Shown: piece by piece, positions 7,319-15,382 of the stretch
How the letters are laid out: each line of letters opens with the position of its first letter
Position numbering within the stretch: position 1 is the stretch's first letter
Source: Candidatus Woesearchaeota archaeon
Lineage (GTDB): Archaea; Nanobdellota; Nanobdellia; Woesearchaeales; ARS49
Assembly: GCA_030750765.1 (NCBI GenBank)
Contig: JASMHM010000001.1
Coordinates: forward strand, 158,541 to 222,540
Direction of reading: 5' to 3'
Length of the DNA: 64,000 nt
Notes under the pieces: generated by a model
What the model saw: the letters and a program-made list of their open reading frames with translations, nothing else
Databases searched by the model: none
Told to the model about the DNA's origin: nothing
Translations under genes and position numbers: made by a program

Positions 7319-8263
7319 ATGAAGTATTGTCTAGGCATAGAAGGCACTGCACACACGATCGGAGCAGGCATTGTTAGCTTTGAAGGTAACGTAATAGCTA
7401 ACGAAAAGGAAGTTTATACCTCTGAAACGGGCATGATACCTACTGCGGTGGCAGAGCATCACAAAAAATATGTTGATGAAGTTATAGAACAGGCCTTGAA
7501 AACTGCCAAACTAGAGTTGCAGGACATCTCTCTCATTTCTTACAGCGCAGGACCAGGTATAGCACCCTGCCTACACGTTGCCAGCAACAAGGCACAAGAA
7601 CTTGGCAAAGAAAACAACATTCCGGTCGTGGGAATAAACCATTGTGTTGCGCACCTAACAATAGGTCAGCTGTCTACAAAAATGAAAGATCCTGTTTTCT
7701 TGTACGTTGCAGGCGCCAACACCCAAGTGATCTGCTTGGCAGGCAAGTTCAGAATTTTTGGAGAAACCTTAGACATAGGACTAGGGAATGCGTTGGATAA
7801 ATTCGGTCGAGAAAAAGGATTAGGATTTCCAGCAGGGCCAAAGATAGAACAACTAGCAAAGAAAGGAAAATGGGTTGACCTGCCCTACAGCGTTAAGGGC
7901 ATGGATGTTTCTTTCTCGGGCATCATCACCAAAGCTTCTAGAATGCAAGAAAAGATAGAAGATGTTTGTTATTCATTACAAGAGACCTGCTTTGCCATGT
8001 TAACCGAGGTAGCAGAAAGAGCGCTCGCACATGCAGAAAGGGATGAATTGTGCTTGATTGGGGGTGTTGGTGCGAACAAACGATTGGCAGCCATGCTAAA
8101 CATTATGTGCAAGGAAAGAGGTGCGAAATTTGCTGCAGTACCCTTAGACCTAGCCGGAGACCAAGGAGCCATGATTGCCTGGCAAGGAATACTTGAAAAG
8201 GACAAGACTTCTGAAGGGATACGACCCTACGAAAGAACCGATGATGTTGATGTGACTTGGTGA
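7319..8263 (+). CDS. kae1: tRNA N6-threonylcarbamoyladenosine synthase subunit Kae1
   Basis: 314 residues, the length of a stand-alone Kae1 without the Bud32 kinase fused at its C-terminus. It is the catalytic subunit of the KEOPS complex that makes t6A at position 37 of ANN-decoding tRNAs. The metal-binding motif HCVAH (H-x3-H) is in GINHCVAHLTIG and the Asp ligand is in LDLAGDQGAMIAW; LSYSAGPGIAPCL-like and GGVGANKRL segments are the ASKHA nucleotide-binding elements. A TTAAAAA element is centred 26 nt before the ATG. The gene ends at TGA without an in-frame TAA/TAG soon after, so TGA is a working stop here. Confidence 0.95.
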   Translation: MKYCLGIEGTAHTIGAGIVSFEGNVIANEKEVYTSETGMIPTAVAEHHKKYVDEVIEQALKTAKLELQDISLISYSAGPGIAPCLHVASNKAQELGKENNIPVVGINHCVAHLTIGQLSTKMKDPVFLYVAGANTQVICLAGKFRIFGETLDIGLGNALDKFGREKGLGFPAGPKIEQLAKKGKWVDLPYSVKGMDVSFSGIITKASRMQEKIEDVCYSLQETCFAMLTEVAERALAHAERDELCLIGGVGANKRLAAMLNIMCKERGAKFAAVPLDLAGDQGAMIAWQGILEKDKTSEGIRPYERTDDVDVTW

Positions 8264-8295
8264 ACCTTTAAATCTCTTCCCTATCTAGTAAGGGT

Positions 8296-8649
8296 ATGCC
8301 TAACCATTATGAAACGCTGTTGGAAGAAGTGCGATCGGCGGGACTCCAAGGCGCCTACGATGTGTGGGCGAGTGAGAACGAAATGAATTTCTGGAGGATT
8401 GAGCGGTGGCGTGGTCCCAAAAGACGTGACTGCGGCATCCGCTTCAGCCAAGGCACGACCAGAAAAAATCTTAACGATACAAGTATCCATATAACTTTTT
8501 ATGGTGATGGTAGTGTTGCGGGTACGATAGACGGCGAAGGCGCAATCTCTGACACAGAACCCCATTGTGAAGACCCTTTGCAGGAGTTTGTTGAAAAATC
8601 CGTAGAAATCATTGCGAAAGCTGACTGGCAGCCAGTCCTAAAAGAGTAG
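8296..8649 (+). CDS. Uncharacterised 117-residue protein
   Basis: Soluble protein starting MPNHYETLLEEVRSAG. The central part alternates polar and hydrophobic residues (SIHITFYGDGSVAGTIDGEG), which suggests a beta-sheet. CTTTAAAT lies about 25 nt before the ATG and serves as its own promoter after kae1. I do not recognise the family. Confidence 0.6.
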   Translation: MPNHYETLLEEVRSAGLQGAYDVWASENEMNFWRIERWRGPKRRDCGIRFSQGTTRKNLNDTSIHITFYGDGSVAGTIDGEGAISDTEPHCEDPLQEFVEKSVEIIAKADWQPVLKE

Positions 8650-8698
8650 CCGCCGGGCGGTGCAGATAGTATAGTTGTGGAAAAAAGATGTTTCTGAT

Positions 8699-8833
8699 TT
8701 ACTTCTTCACATCGTCCACAGTGGGTTCGTAGATGTTGCCGCAATCTTGGCACACTACTTGTTCTTTATCCTCTACATGAATGACGTTCGAAGACGCGCA
8801 TTCAGGGCATTCTGTTACTGAAGTTATGTCCAT
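8699..8833 (-). CDS. Zinc-ribbon miniprotein (44 aa)
   Basis: 44 residues starting MDITSVTECPECASSNV. It has two knuckles, C-P-E-C and C-Q-D-C-G, separated by 20 residues, the layout of a TFIIB/TFS-type zinc ribbon, and an acidic tail ending DDVKK. It could be a free zinc ribbon that binds nucleic acid or a transcription complex. A TATA-like TTTTTATAC and the Shine-Dalgarno-like GGGAG precede the ATG, so it probably has its own promoter downstream of lonB. It is short, but the paired CxxC motifs and start signals support it. Confidence 0.7.
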   Translation of the reverse strand: MDITSVTECPECASSNVIHVEDKEQVVCQDCGNIYEPTVDDVKK

Positions 8834-8877
8834 AGCGTTTTCTCCCTAATGTGCTGTATAAAAAGCTTGTGGATTTC

Positions 8878-10746
8878 TCATGCTGTCGAGGCGTTTGCCT
8901 TGCGTAGCTTGGTTAGAATTGATTTCTTGCCTGTCCAGTCTAGTGCTTCTTTCAATACTTCTTCTATGTGATCTACCGTAATAAGTACTACTTTCTTGAG
9001 GTCTTTCTTGTTCACGACAATGTCTTGGAGGTTTGCTTTGGGAATGATGACTCGCGTCATTCCGGTCTCGATGGCGGCCTCTACCTTTGCAGATACTCCA
9101 CCTACTGGCAACACCTCCCCTCTTACCGAAAGACTTCCGGTCATGGCAGTATCTTGTCTTACAGGAACTTTGGTAAGCGCACTAATGATGCTGGTGGCAA
9201 CAGCTATACTTGCGCTGTCTCCTTCAACACCTTCATAGGTTTGTAGGAATTGTACGTAAATGTCATACTTTTTGAGATCTGTCCCAAAGCTTTTCTTGAT
9301 AATAGCAGACACATTCTTGACGGCTTCCTTGGCGATGTCCCCTAGCTTGCCAGTAGCCACAATCTCTTTCTCTTTACCACCAGGCGTTACCTCGCTCTCA
9401 ATAGGTAAGAGTATGCCTGAGAAGGTTCCTCCGCCACCAAGCACGGCTAACCCGTTGACTCTGCCTACTCGTTTGCCTTTGGTGATGATGACTTCGTATT
9501 CTTTTTTGCGCTCAATGAGTTTGTCAGCTATCTGTGCCTCTAGTGGGCGTGCTAATTTCTTTCCTTTGTAGACATGCACGCGTTCAACGATTTTCGCCTT
9601 TTCTTCTCTTGCAAGGTCGCCTGCTGCGCGGATCATACCCCCAAGCTCTCGCAATCTCAGAGTTAGGTGGCCCTTTCGGTTGCTCATCTTTCTGGCTTCC
9701 TCAACAATGGCTAGTACTGCCTCCTTGCTGAAGTGCGGGATTTTGGTGTCTTTGCGTACTTCTTGGGCTACGAAGCGGGCTATCTGCATTCTGTTCTCTT
9801 CACTGTCCGCTATGCTTTCTTTGACGTAGATTTCGTACCCGTACCCACGTATTCTACTCCTTAGTGCGGGATGCATGTGTGAAACAGTCTCTAGATTGCC
9901 AGCAGCAACAAGCACGAACTGACAGGGTACGGCTTCTGTGCGTACCATGGCGCCTGAGCTTCTCTCGCTCTGTCCTGTAATAGGATATCTTCCTTCTTGC
10001 ATGCTAGTAAGGAGCTCTTGCTGCATTAGTGGAGTCAAAGTGCTTATTTCATCGATGAACAGCACGCCGTGGTTGGCTTTGTGGATCATTCCCGCTACCA
10101 CTCTTTCGTGTGCTGGCGTTCCTAGGCCTCCGCTCTGGAGTGGATCGTGTAGCACGTCCCCTAATAATGCGCCAGCATGGCTGCCGGTTGCGTCCCAGAA
10201 GGGTGCTTTTCCTTTTTGGTGGTTGTCCACCAACACTTTTGGTGTTTCTGACTTTGTCTGGGCGCGTCTGTTCAAGTTCATGAAGATGACAAAGGCAATG
10301 ATGAAGACTGTGCCTCCCAAAAAGAAGGCTGCGAACATGAGGTCTGATTGGTATTTTGCTCGCACCCACCAGGGTGTGATCATGGAAAGGATGACCAATG
10401 CAAAGAATATGATGTTTTGTACCTTGAACACGTTCATGTTTTGTAACTTACTTTGAGCAACCATCTTTCTTCCTTGGCCTGCCTCTGCAGTGCGTATCAA
10501 GGGCTGGTTTTCATCGTTGTGGTTGGGCAAGCACATGACGTCTTGTAGTTTTTCTTTAGGTAGGAGCTCGGCTAGGGCCATACCTAGCATGCTTTTCCCT
10601 GTTCCTGGCTCACCAATAAGGAGCACGTGTCGTCTTTGTTTGGAGGCTTTCTTGATTATCTCTATTCCATGGTCTTGGCCGATCACTTGGCTGACCAGTT
10701 CAGAAGGGATTTTCAACTCTGATGTATCTTTGAAACGAAAAGCCAT
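8878..10746 (-). CDS. lonB: Archaeal membrane-anchored Lon protease (LonB)
   Basis: 622 residues, the typical LonB length. The AAA+ domain has Walker A GEPGTGKS and Walker B-type [10 protein letters not shown], with the characteristic archaeal insertion of two transmembrane helices ([18 protein letters not shown] and the segment just after it) between them. The C-terminal protease domain has the Ser-Lys dyad: Ser511 in [10 protein letters not shown] and Lys554 in [10 protein letters not shown]. It degrades damaged and regulatory proteins at the cytoplasmic face of the membrane and is usually essential in archaea. A TTTATAAA element precedes the start. Confidence 0.96.
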   Translation of the reverse strand: MAFRFKDTSELKIPSELVSQVIGQDHGIEIIKKASKQRRHVLLIGEPGTGKSMLGMALAELLPKEKLQDVMCLPNHNDENQPLIRTAEAGQGRKMVAQSKLQNMNVFKVQNIIFFALVILSMITPWWVRAKYQSDLMFAAFFLGGTVFIIAFVIFMNLNRRAQTKSETPKVLVDNHQKGKAPFWDATGSHAGALLGDVLHDPLQSGGLGTPAHERVVAGMIHKANHGVLFIDEISTLTPLMQQELLTSMQEGRYPITGQSERSSGAMVRTEAVPCQFVLVAAGNLETVSHMHPALRSRIRGYGYEIYVKESIADSEENRMQIARFVAQEVRKDTKIPHFSKEAVLAIVEEARKMSNRKGHLTLRLRELGGMIRAAGDLAREEKAKIVERVHVYKGKKLARPLEAQIADKLIERKKEYEVIITKGKRVGRVNGLAVLGGGGTFSGILLPIESEVTPGGKEKEIVATGKLGDIAKEAVKNVSAIIKKSFGTDLKKYDIYVQFLQTYEGVEGDSASIAVATSIISALTKVPVRQDTAMTGSLSVRGEVLPVGGVSAKVEAAIETGMTRVIIPKANLQDIVVNKKDLKKVVLITVDHIEEVLKEALDWTGKKSILTKLRKANASTA

Positions 10747-10787
10747 AGAGTAAAATAGTCTTGGGAGGTTTATAAAGCTGGGCTTGT

Positions 10788-11312
10788 TTATGCCTTTCTG
10801 TAGAATTCTTTGGCTAATCCATCAAAATTACCGCATGCCATGGCGGGCTTCTCATCAACGCGTAGCACTTTGTCTCCCTTTAGTATCTCTACGTGTCTTC
10901 CGTCTGTGCTGTAGATGAATGAGGGGCCAAGCCCGTATAGGACGGCTTCGTTCTTCGCGCCCGTGGTCTTTTGGTCCCATTCGAACTTTTCTTTTGCTTC
11001 TTGTCTGCTGTCAAACTCTATGATTTCTAAAATCACGTACGGGTGAGGCAAGGTTTTGCCCAGGAAGGCTTGTTCGCATCCGTCTAGGTCTTTTTTGCTT
11101 CTTTGTACGGTAAGATTGCAATATTTTGTGCCTGCATCTTCAGGTAGTGGTGCGCAAGCATGGACTGGTGTCCCTTCTATGATAGATGTCTCTATTTGTG
11201 GTTGTGGAGTTTGTTCTGGTGGTGGTAATGTATCAGGAATAGGTATTTCTGTTGTTTCAGGAATTTGTGTACACGCGACCAGTAAAAATAGTATTATTAG
11301 AAGTTTCTTCAC
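10788..11312 (-). CDS. Secreted lipoprotein, unknown
   Basis: 174 residues with lipobox FLLVAC, a Pro/Glu/Thr-rich linker of about 35 residues and a domain with three or four Cys ([30 protein letters not shown]). The start is a GTG that overlaps the TGA of the eS6 gene (GTGA), so the two are co-transcribed. It is odd to find a ribosomal protein and a lipoprotein translationally coupled; this is likely incidental packing. No domain recognised. Confidence 0.7.
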   Translation of the reverse strand: MKKLLIILFLLVACTQIPETTEIPIPDTLPPPEQTPQPQIETSIIEGTPVHACAPLPEDAGTKYCNLTVQRSKKDLDGCEQAFLGKTLPHPYVILEIIEFDSRQEAKEKFEWDQKTTGAKNEAVLYGLGPSFIYSTDGRHVEILKGDKVLRVDEKPAMACGNFDGLAKEFYRKA

Positions 11313-11701
11313 TTCTTTTCTTCCTCTTTTTTGGCGGCAACCTCGATCTTGTCTTTGCCTTCTTTGGTCACTTTAACGTTGATCTGTGCTGTCTTTGGGT
11401 GGACCATGTTGCCACATACAGTTTTTCGTACACGAATGCCTCTTCCCTTACTCTTGACGCCTATTCCTTTGATTTCTAAGATGCGTTTGCGTACTGCGCC
11501 AGGAATGTCTTTTCGCATGGGAAAGCCGCAATAATCACTTCCTCCAGTGATTTCAAACTCGTATCCTGCTAGGCTAAGGACTTCTCCAGGGATGGTGTCT
11601 CCGATAACTTTGCCAAGTAATTGCTTAGCGTCGGGGTCTTGCACCTCTTTCTGAGCGCACTTACCATCCTTTAGTCCGATAACAACTTTGAAAGTAGGCA
11701 T
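11309..11701 (-). CDS. rps6e: Small ribosomal subunit protein eS6
   Basis: 130 residues, the archaeal length without the long eukaryotic tail. Diagnostic segments are KVVIGLKDGKCAQKEV, GYEFEITGGSDYCGFPMR and the VRKRILEIKGIGVKSKGRG region, followed by TVCGNMVHPKTAQINVKV and a Lys/Glu-rich tail. It belongs to the 30S body. The divergent hydrolase gene lies 141 nt away. Confidence 0.96.
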   Translation of the reverse strand: MPTFKVVIGLKDGKCAQKEVQDPDAKQLLGKVIGDTIPGEVLSLAGYEFEITGGSDYCGFPMRKDIPGAVRKRILEIKGIGVKSKGRGIRVRKTVCGNMVHPKTAQINVKVTKEGKDKIEVAAKKEEEKK

Positions 11702-11793
11702 ACTCTCCTTGTAGTCAAGTGCTTTAAAAAGGTTTTGGCCGGTTGCTTCTGAAATTGCACAAAGGTTATATACAACAGAGGGATACGCTAGAT

Positions 11794-11850
11794 ATGGGGC
11801 TCCAAGCTGAATGTTTTGCTTTTACTGATCGGAGTATCTACCATGGATGA
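11794..11850 (+). other. Possible 18-codon leader ORF overlapping hydrolase start
   Basis: An ATG lies 25 nt from the centre of the TATA-like element TTATATA (11766-11772), exactly where leaderless starts in this window are found. It opens an 18-codon frame that ends in TGA at 11848-11850, overlapping the ATG of the hydrolase gene in another frame (ATGGATGA). It could couple or dampen translation of the hydrolase, or be chance. Confidence 0.3.
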
Positions 11851-12436
11851 GCGTTTAGTCACTAAAGACGACATCCGTATTGGTTTCAAGCATGAAGGAG
11901 AAGGGCCTGCTGTGTTGTTAGTACACATGCTGAACGCCACCAAAGAAAGTTGGGATCCTTTTGCAGGGAAGTTACATGACGCTGGCTTTTCTACCATGGC
12001 GATCGACCTTCGAGGTCACGGAGAGAGTGAGCAGACCTGGACTACGTTTGGTAAGGAAGATTTTGCCAAGATGGAGCAAGATCTTCTTGCTGCTAGTAGC
12101 TTTCTCAAAAAACAAAAAGTCCCACTAGGTGCAACAGTAGGAGCGAGCATCGGTGCGAATCACGCACTACGATTTTCACACGCTCACGGAAAGCTCAAAG
12201 GTACTGTGTTGTTAAGCCCTGGATTGGATTATCGCGGCGTAACCGCCCAAGAGTTTATTGGCGACACGCCTTTACTCATGTACGCTTCTGAAGGAGACGC
12301 GTACTCTGCACAATCTAGTCAGACATTGCAAGCAACCCATGGAACCCTGCACCTGCTTGAGGGCGATGCCCACGGTACAAGGATGCTGAATGACAAGATA
12401 ATGGACGATATTGTTAGTTGGTTGCAAGCACAATAG
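11843..12436 (+). CDS. Alpha/beta-hydrolase fold protein
   Basis: 197 residues. The nucleophile elbow is GASIG (G-x-S-x-G) in TVGASIGANHALRFSH, the acid is likely Asp in SEGDAYSAQS and the His is in GDAHGTRML. The N-terminal half has the usual IDLRGHGES segment after strand 4. The triad looks complete, so an active serine hydrolase (esterase or peptidase type) is likely; the substrate is unknown. I start at the ATG at 11843, where the fold begins; an upstream TTG adds only nine residues. Confidence 0.85.
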   Translation: MDERLVTKDDIRIGFKHEGEGPAVLLVHMLNATKESWDPFAGKLHDAGFSTMAIDLRGHGESEQTWTTFGKEDFAKMEQDLLAASSFLKKQKVPLGATVGASIGANHALRFSHAHGKLKGTVLLSPGLDYRGVTAQEFIGDTPLLMYASEGDAYSAQSSQTLQATHGTLHLLEGDAHGTRMLNDKIMDDIVSWLQAQ

Positions 12437-12466
12437 ACTTTTAAGTGATCTTTCTCCTTTAGTGTG

Positions 12467-12838
12467 ATGTCTTCCTTAGGAAAAGTATGTCTTGAGATAC
12501 GCGCAGCCCAGGGAAAGACCACTTACAGAGGTGGCAGGGTAGAGATTGTGCATGATGAACAAACCGCTGAAATCCTAGCCGGAGATTGCCTGATGCTTGG
12601 CAGTATCCCTATAAGAGGCAAAGTCGTTGAGAGCGTGACGTACAATACCCGCTTCCATCATGGAAGTTGGCAAGCAAGGGACCTGTACCATCGGCATGAA
12701 GAAGTCTTTGGTCCTGCAGGGTTGACCACGCTCGAAGAAGATGTATTAAAAAGAACGAAGTTTGCCAACAAAGCACAGTACACCCACGTTCCTACATTTC
12801 AGAAAAGAAAAAAAAAAGGGCCGGTAGTTCAGTGGTAG
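12467..12838 (+). CDS. Uncharacterised protein whose 3' end runs into tRNA-Ala
   Basis: 123 residues, beta-rich N-terminus (LEIRAAQGKTTYRGGRVEIV), no known domain. The first stop in frame is a TAG inside the tRNA-Ala gene, 21 nt past its 5' end, and a run of ten A lies just before the tRNA. Either the gene truly overlaps the tRNA or the A-run length is wrong and a stop has been lost. A GTG one codon upstream of the ATG is a possible alternative start. Confidence 0.55.
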   Translation: MSSLGKVCLEIRAAQGKTTYRGGRVEIVHDEQTAEILAGDCLMLGSIPIRGKVVESVTYNTRFHHGSWQARDLYHRHEEVFGPAGLTTLEEDVLKRTKFANKAQYTHVPTFQKRKKKGPVVQW

Positions 12839-12889
12839 AATGCTCCGTTCGCAACGGGGTGATCCCGGGTTCGACTCCCGGTCGGTCCA
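12818..12889 (+). tRNA. tRNA-Ala (anticodon CGC)
   Basis: 72-nt cloverleaf: acceptor GGGCCGG pairs with TCGGTCC and includes G3-U70, the alanine identity pair. The anticodon stem CTCCG/CGGGG carries loop TTCGCAA (CGC), and the T-arm is CCGGG-TTCGACT-CCCGG. The discriminator is A and CCA is not encoded. No intron. Confidence 0.93.
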
Positions 12890-12943
12890 TTACAATTTAA
12901 AAAATCGAGTAAAAATGAGCAACCGTCCTTCTATCAATGACAA

Positions 12944-13591
12944 TTAAGTTTGTCTGCGTTCTTCGCGTACGTGGACACGAATCTGACCAAGGTAATCATT
13001 ACTAACAAAAGAGCTCTGATCAGGATCAAGAACGTAGAACTCGGCCAGCCAGCTAACCCGGTCTGCAACTCTAAACATCCGGGCTCTCGAGGAAGCCTTT
13101 TCCTGTCCACGCGAGAGCGGGACTGAAGATGTCATCAACTCCTTAGTATCAAAGTCGAACTCGGTCGCGACCACCCAAGGAGTGTTCTCCACCCCTCCAT
13201 AATCCTTGTCGAGAATTTCTGAAAAATCTACATCTTTAGTTACACCAAGCGCCGAAAGGGCATATAAGAGGTGAGGCGTGTTCAGAACAGTAAATCCTTT
13301 GCTAACGGCTGCATTTTGGGCATCGACCATGGCCTCGCGCATTTTTGGGCTTGGTCTGGCCCCATACCGTTGAGATCCAGAATCGTCAGATACTAAAACG
13401 CTAAAATTATTCTCTCGCATGATCATCGCAGCACTGCTTTGCGGCACAAACTGCAATCCTACTAGCATGTTCTGGGGGTCTAATATCTCGCCCTCTTCAT
13501 ATCTCGCTTTCTGTTTGGCGCACTCATACGCCTCTTCCATTGCCCCCGTAACAGGCATCCATAACTCAGGAAAGTATTCGCATAGACTCAT
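12944..13591 (-). CDS. Clp-N-domain-like protein without ATPase
   Basis: 215 residues. Two helical repeats resemble the N-domain of ClpA/ClpC: MEEAYECAKQKARYEEGEIL with NMLVGLQF, then SPKMREAMVDAQNAAVSKGF with LNTPHLLYALSALG. The second is a good match to the pattern in which a helix ends near a conserved HLLxAL. No AAA+ module follows. The C-terminal 90 residues are unassigned. It could be an adaptor or substrate-binding module for a protease or disaggregase. The match is by eye and needs a profile search. The ATG at 13591 is preferred to a TTG two codons upstream. Confidence 0.5.
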   Translation of the reverse strand: MSLCEYFPELWMPVTGAMEEAYECAKQKARYEEGEILDPQNMLVGLQFVPQSSAAMIMRENNFSVLVSDDSGSQRYGARPSPKMREAMVDAQNAAVSKGFTVLNTPHLLYALSALGVTKDVDFSEILDKDYGGVENTPWVVATEFDFDTKELMTSSVPLSRGQEKASSRARMFRVADRVSWLAEFYVLDPDQSSFVSNDYLGQIRVHVREERRQT

Positions 13592-13670
13592 GCCCAAAAA
13601 AAACGAATAGTAACATGTAAACCTTCGCGGTAAGTATTTAAAGGAGAATTATCTTCTTGATATAGTGGCA

Positions 13671-14294
13671 ATGCACACAAAATCGGGAAGATCGTTTCTG
13701 GGAGGACCAGAAAAGTATTTGGTAAAACGATTTACAAAGTACGTCCCGTTAGAAACATATCATCTTACTCTTCTTACCCTGGTTTGGAGTGCTTTGGTTC
13801 TCGTAGCAGGCTATCTTGCGCAAAAAAACATCGATTGGTTGTGGCTAACCGTTGCAGCCATTGTGTTGCAATACATCACGGACTTGTTTGATGGAGCTGT
13901 GGGCAGGTACAGAAAGACAGGCTTGGTGAAGTGGGGATTCTACATGGATCATTATCTGGATTATGTTTTCCTAGCTTGTTTTGTGGCTAGTTTCGGTTTC
14001 TTGCTACCCAACATCCACATGCTTGCTTTAACAGTAATACTCGCTGCAGGTTTCATGATAAGCACGTTTTTGGACTTTGGGGCCACCCAAGAGTTCAGCA
14101 TCTACCATTTTGGCTTTGGACCCACCGAGATACGGATTGTTTTCATCGCAGCAACCATTCTTGTATGGTGGAAAGGAGCAGTCTTACTCGCCCAAGTCTT
14201 ACCCTGGTTTAACCTGTTTATGGCAGTTTTGCTGGTTTCTTTGGTCTACCGCACCCAAAAACAGCTCTGGAAGCAAGATATGCGCAATAGATAG
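13671..14294 (+). CDS. CDP-alcohol phosphatidyltransferase family membrane enzyme
   Basis: 207 residues with about six membrane helices. The catalytic signature D-x2-D-G-x2-A/G-R-x8-9-G-x3-D-x3-D is complete in DLFDGAVGRYRKTG followed by WGFYMDHYLD. These enzymes displace CMP from a CDP-lipid with a polyol, building archaeal phospholipid head groups such as archaetidylserine or archaetidylinositol-type lipids; which alcohol is used here is not evident. The start is the ATG at 13671; a GTG at 13665 fits the TATA spacing equally well. Confidence 0.9.
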   Translation: MHTKSGRSFLGGPEKYLVKRFTKYVPLETYHLTLLTLVWSALVLVAGYLAQKNIDWLWLTVAAIVLQYITDLFDGAVGRYRKTGLVKWGFYMDHYLDYVFLACFVASFGFLLPNIHMLALTVILAAGFMISTFLDFGATQEFSIYHFGFGPTEIRIVFIAATILVWWKGAVLLAQVLPWFNLFMAVLLVSLVYRTQKQLWKQDMRNR

Positions 14295-14316
14295 TTGTAG
14301 TAGATATCTCTACAAC
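14294..14316. repeat. 7-bp inverted repeat after phosphatidyltransferase gene
   Basis: GTTGTAG and CTACAAC flank a 9-nt centre that contains the palindrome AGATATCT. It begins on the stop codon of the upstream gene and ends about 30 nt before the next coding region, so it may be a transcript-end hairpin or an operator for the following operon. Confidence 0.35.
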
Positions 14317-14348
14317 ACTAATTCTAATACTTAGATACCCCCATTAAA

Positions 14349-14822
14349 CTGGCGAAAACAATAGGAATCATAAACTACACTAAGAACAAAACAGATCAAG
14401 TAGCATCAGTAGGAGCAGGCCTAGGAGGCGCTCTCACACTAGGACAGTTTCCGCAATATCTCGCACAGTACACGCAAAGACTCGGAGGCCACATAGACGA
14501 GGCCACCCGCTGGAGCAAGTACGAAGAGATAGCACAACGCGCAGCAGACCTAACTCAAGGTCTAGAAGCCATCACAGACGCAAGCACACTAGGAAAGCTA
14601 CCCCGCTTCCTGCAACACGCAGACTGGGAGATAGCACAACGCGCCTGGGACAACTTCACGCCCGGAATGGCGATGGACGGACCTGGACTACTCTACGCAG
14701 CAGTCGGTGCTGGAGCAGCCCTAGGACTCTACGAAGTAGGCAAAATAGGAGCAAAAACGGTTGTAAAAGGAGCAAAAAGACTCCTAAAAAGGCAACCTAA
14801 GCTTGAACCTGCCACTGCTTAG
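14349..14822 (+). CDS. Uncharacterised protein lacking a normal start codon
   Basis: The frame from a stop at 14325 to the TAG at 14820-14822 is open and clearly protein-like, but has no ATG, GTG or TTG for its first 100 codons. The best start is CTG at 14349 (M/L-A-K-T-I-G-I-I), with ATT at 14343 as alternative. The product of about 157 residues has a Gly/Ala-rich hydrophobic segment near the N-terminus (VASVGAGLGGALTLGQF), a helical middle with two copies of the hexapeptide EIAQRA and a C-terminal membrane segment (GLLYAAVGAGAALGLYEVGK) followed by a basic tail. It probably heads the operon that runs to 16802. Gene finders will miss it or begin it at an internal ATG near 14670. Confidence 0.55.
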   Translation: MAKTIGIINYTKNKTDQVASVGAGLGGALTLGQFPQYLAQYTQRLGGHIDEATRWSKYEEIAQRAADLTQGLEAITDASTLGKLPRFLQHADWEIAQRAWDNFTPGMAMDGPGLLYAAVGAGAALGLYEVGKIGAKTVVKGAKRLLKRQPKLEPATA

Positions 14823-14856
14823 TAGTGAAGAACCAAAAAGCTTAAATACCTCCTCC

Positions 14857-14870
14857 CCCTCTTAAGAGGG
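14857..14870. promoter_or_regulatory. Perfect 14-bp palindrome before secreted-protein gene
   Basis: CCCTCTTAAGAGGG is a perfect palindrome lying between the TATA-like CTTAAATA (about 14841-14848) and the ATG at 14879, at the expected transcription start. It would suit an operator or, in RNA, a 5' hairpin next to the Shine-Dalgarno-like GAAGGGG. Confidence 0.45.
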
Positions 14871-14878
14871 AAGGGGTT

Positions 14879-15382
14879 ATGAAGACACACATTCTAGGTA
14901 TAAGCATAGTACTAGCAGCAATAGTGCTATCTATAGTCATACAACCTGCTCCAACAGCCACAGCAGCAGTAGCGCTAGAACCCAGCATAAGTCTGCCTGC
15001 AAAGACTAATTACGTAGAAAGATACATAGGCAAAGAGTGCACCACCCAAGAATTCGAGTACAAAGTCAAAGCAGAAACATCTGCAGAATGCTCAGGCAAA
15101 GAACATCCCTATGTATGCATGGCAAGATGCAATTTGTACATAACCAACCAAGAACTAGAAGCAGGCGATTTCAACTACGAAACAACCTTTGACTGGCAAA
15201 ACCAGCAAACCACAAAAACTAATAAACAAACCATACCTGCAGGTAAAGAAATAAAGTTTGAGTTCACCTTCCCGTACCGAGCAAGCACGTTGGATGAAGC
15301 ACCACACTGCACCTTCCAACCAAGAAAAGTGCCAGAAAGCACGAGATGTGTTGATGTGGAAAGAACAAGGAGACTGCCATGA
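14879..15382 (+). CDS. Secreted cysteine-containing protein
   Basis: 167 residues with an N-terminal signal sequence or anchor (ILGISIVLAAIVLSIVIQPA) and an extracytoplasmic domain with six Cys (KECTTQEF, SAECSGKEHPYVCMARC, PHCTF, TRCVDVE), probably disulphide bonded. Beta-rich, possibly immunoglobulin-like. The TGA overlaps the ATG of the transglutaminase-like gene (ATGA), so the two are translated together. Unknown function. Confidence 0.7.
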   Translation: MKTHILGISIVLAAIVLSIVIQPAPTATAAVALEPSISLPAKTNYVERYIGKECTTQEFEYKVKAETSAECSGKEHPYVCMARCNLYITNQELEAGDFNYETTFDWQNQQTTKTNKQTIPAGKEIKFEFTFPYRASTLDEAPHCTFQPRKVPESTRCVDVERTRRLP

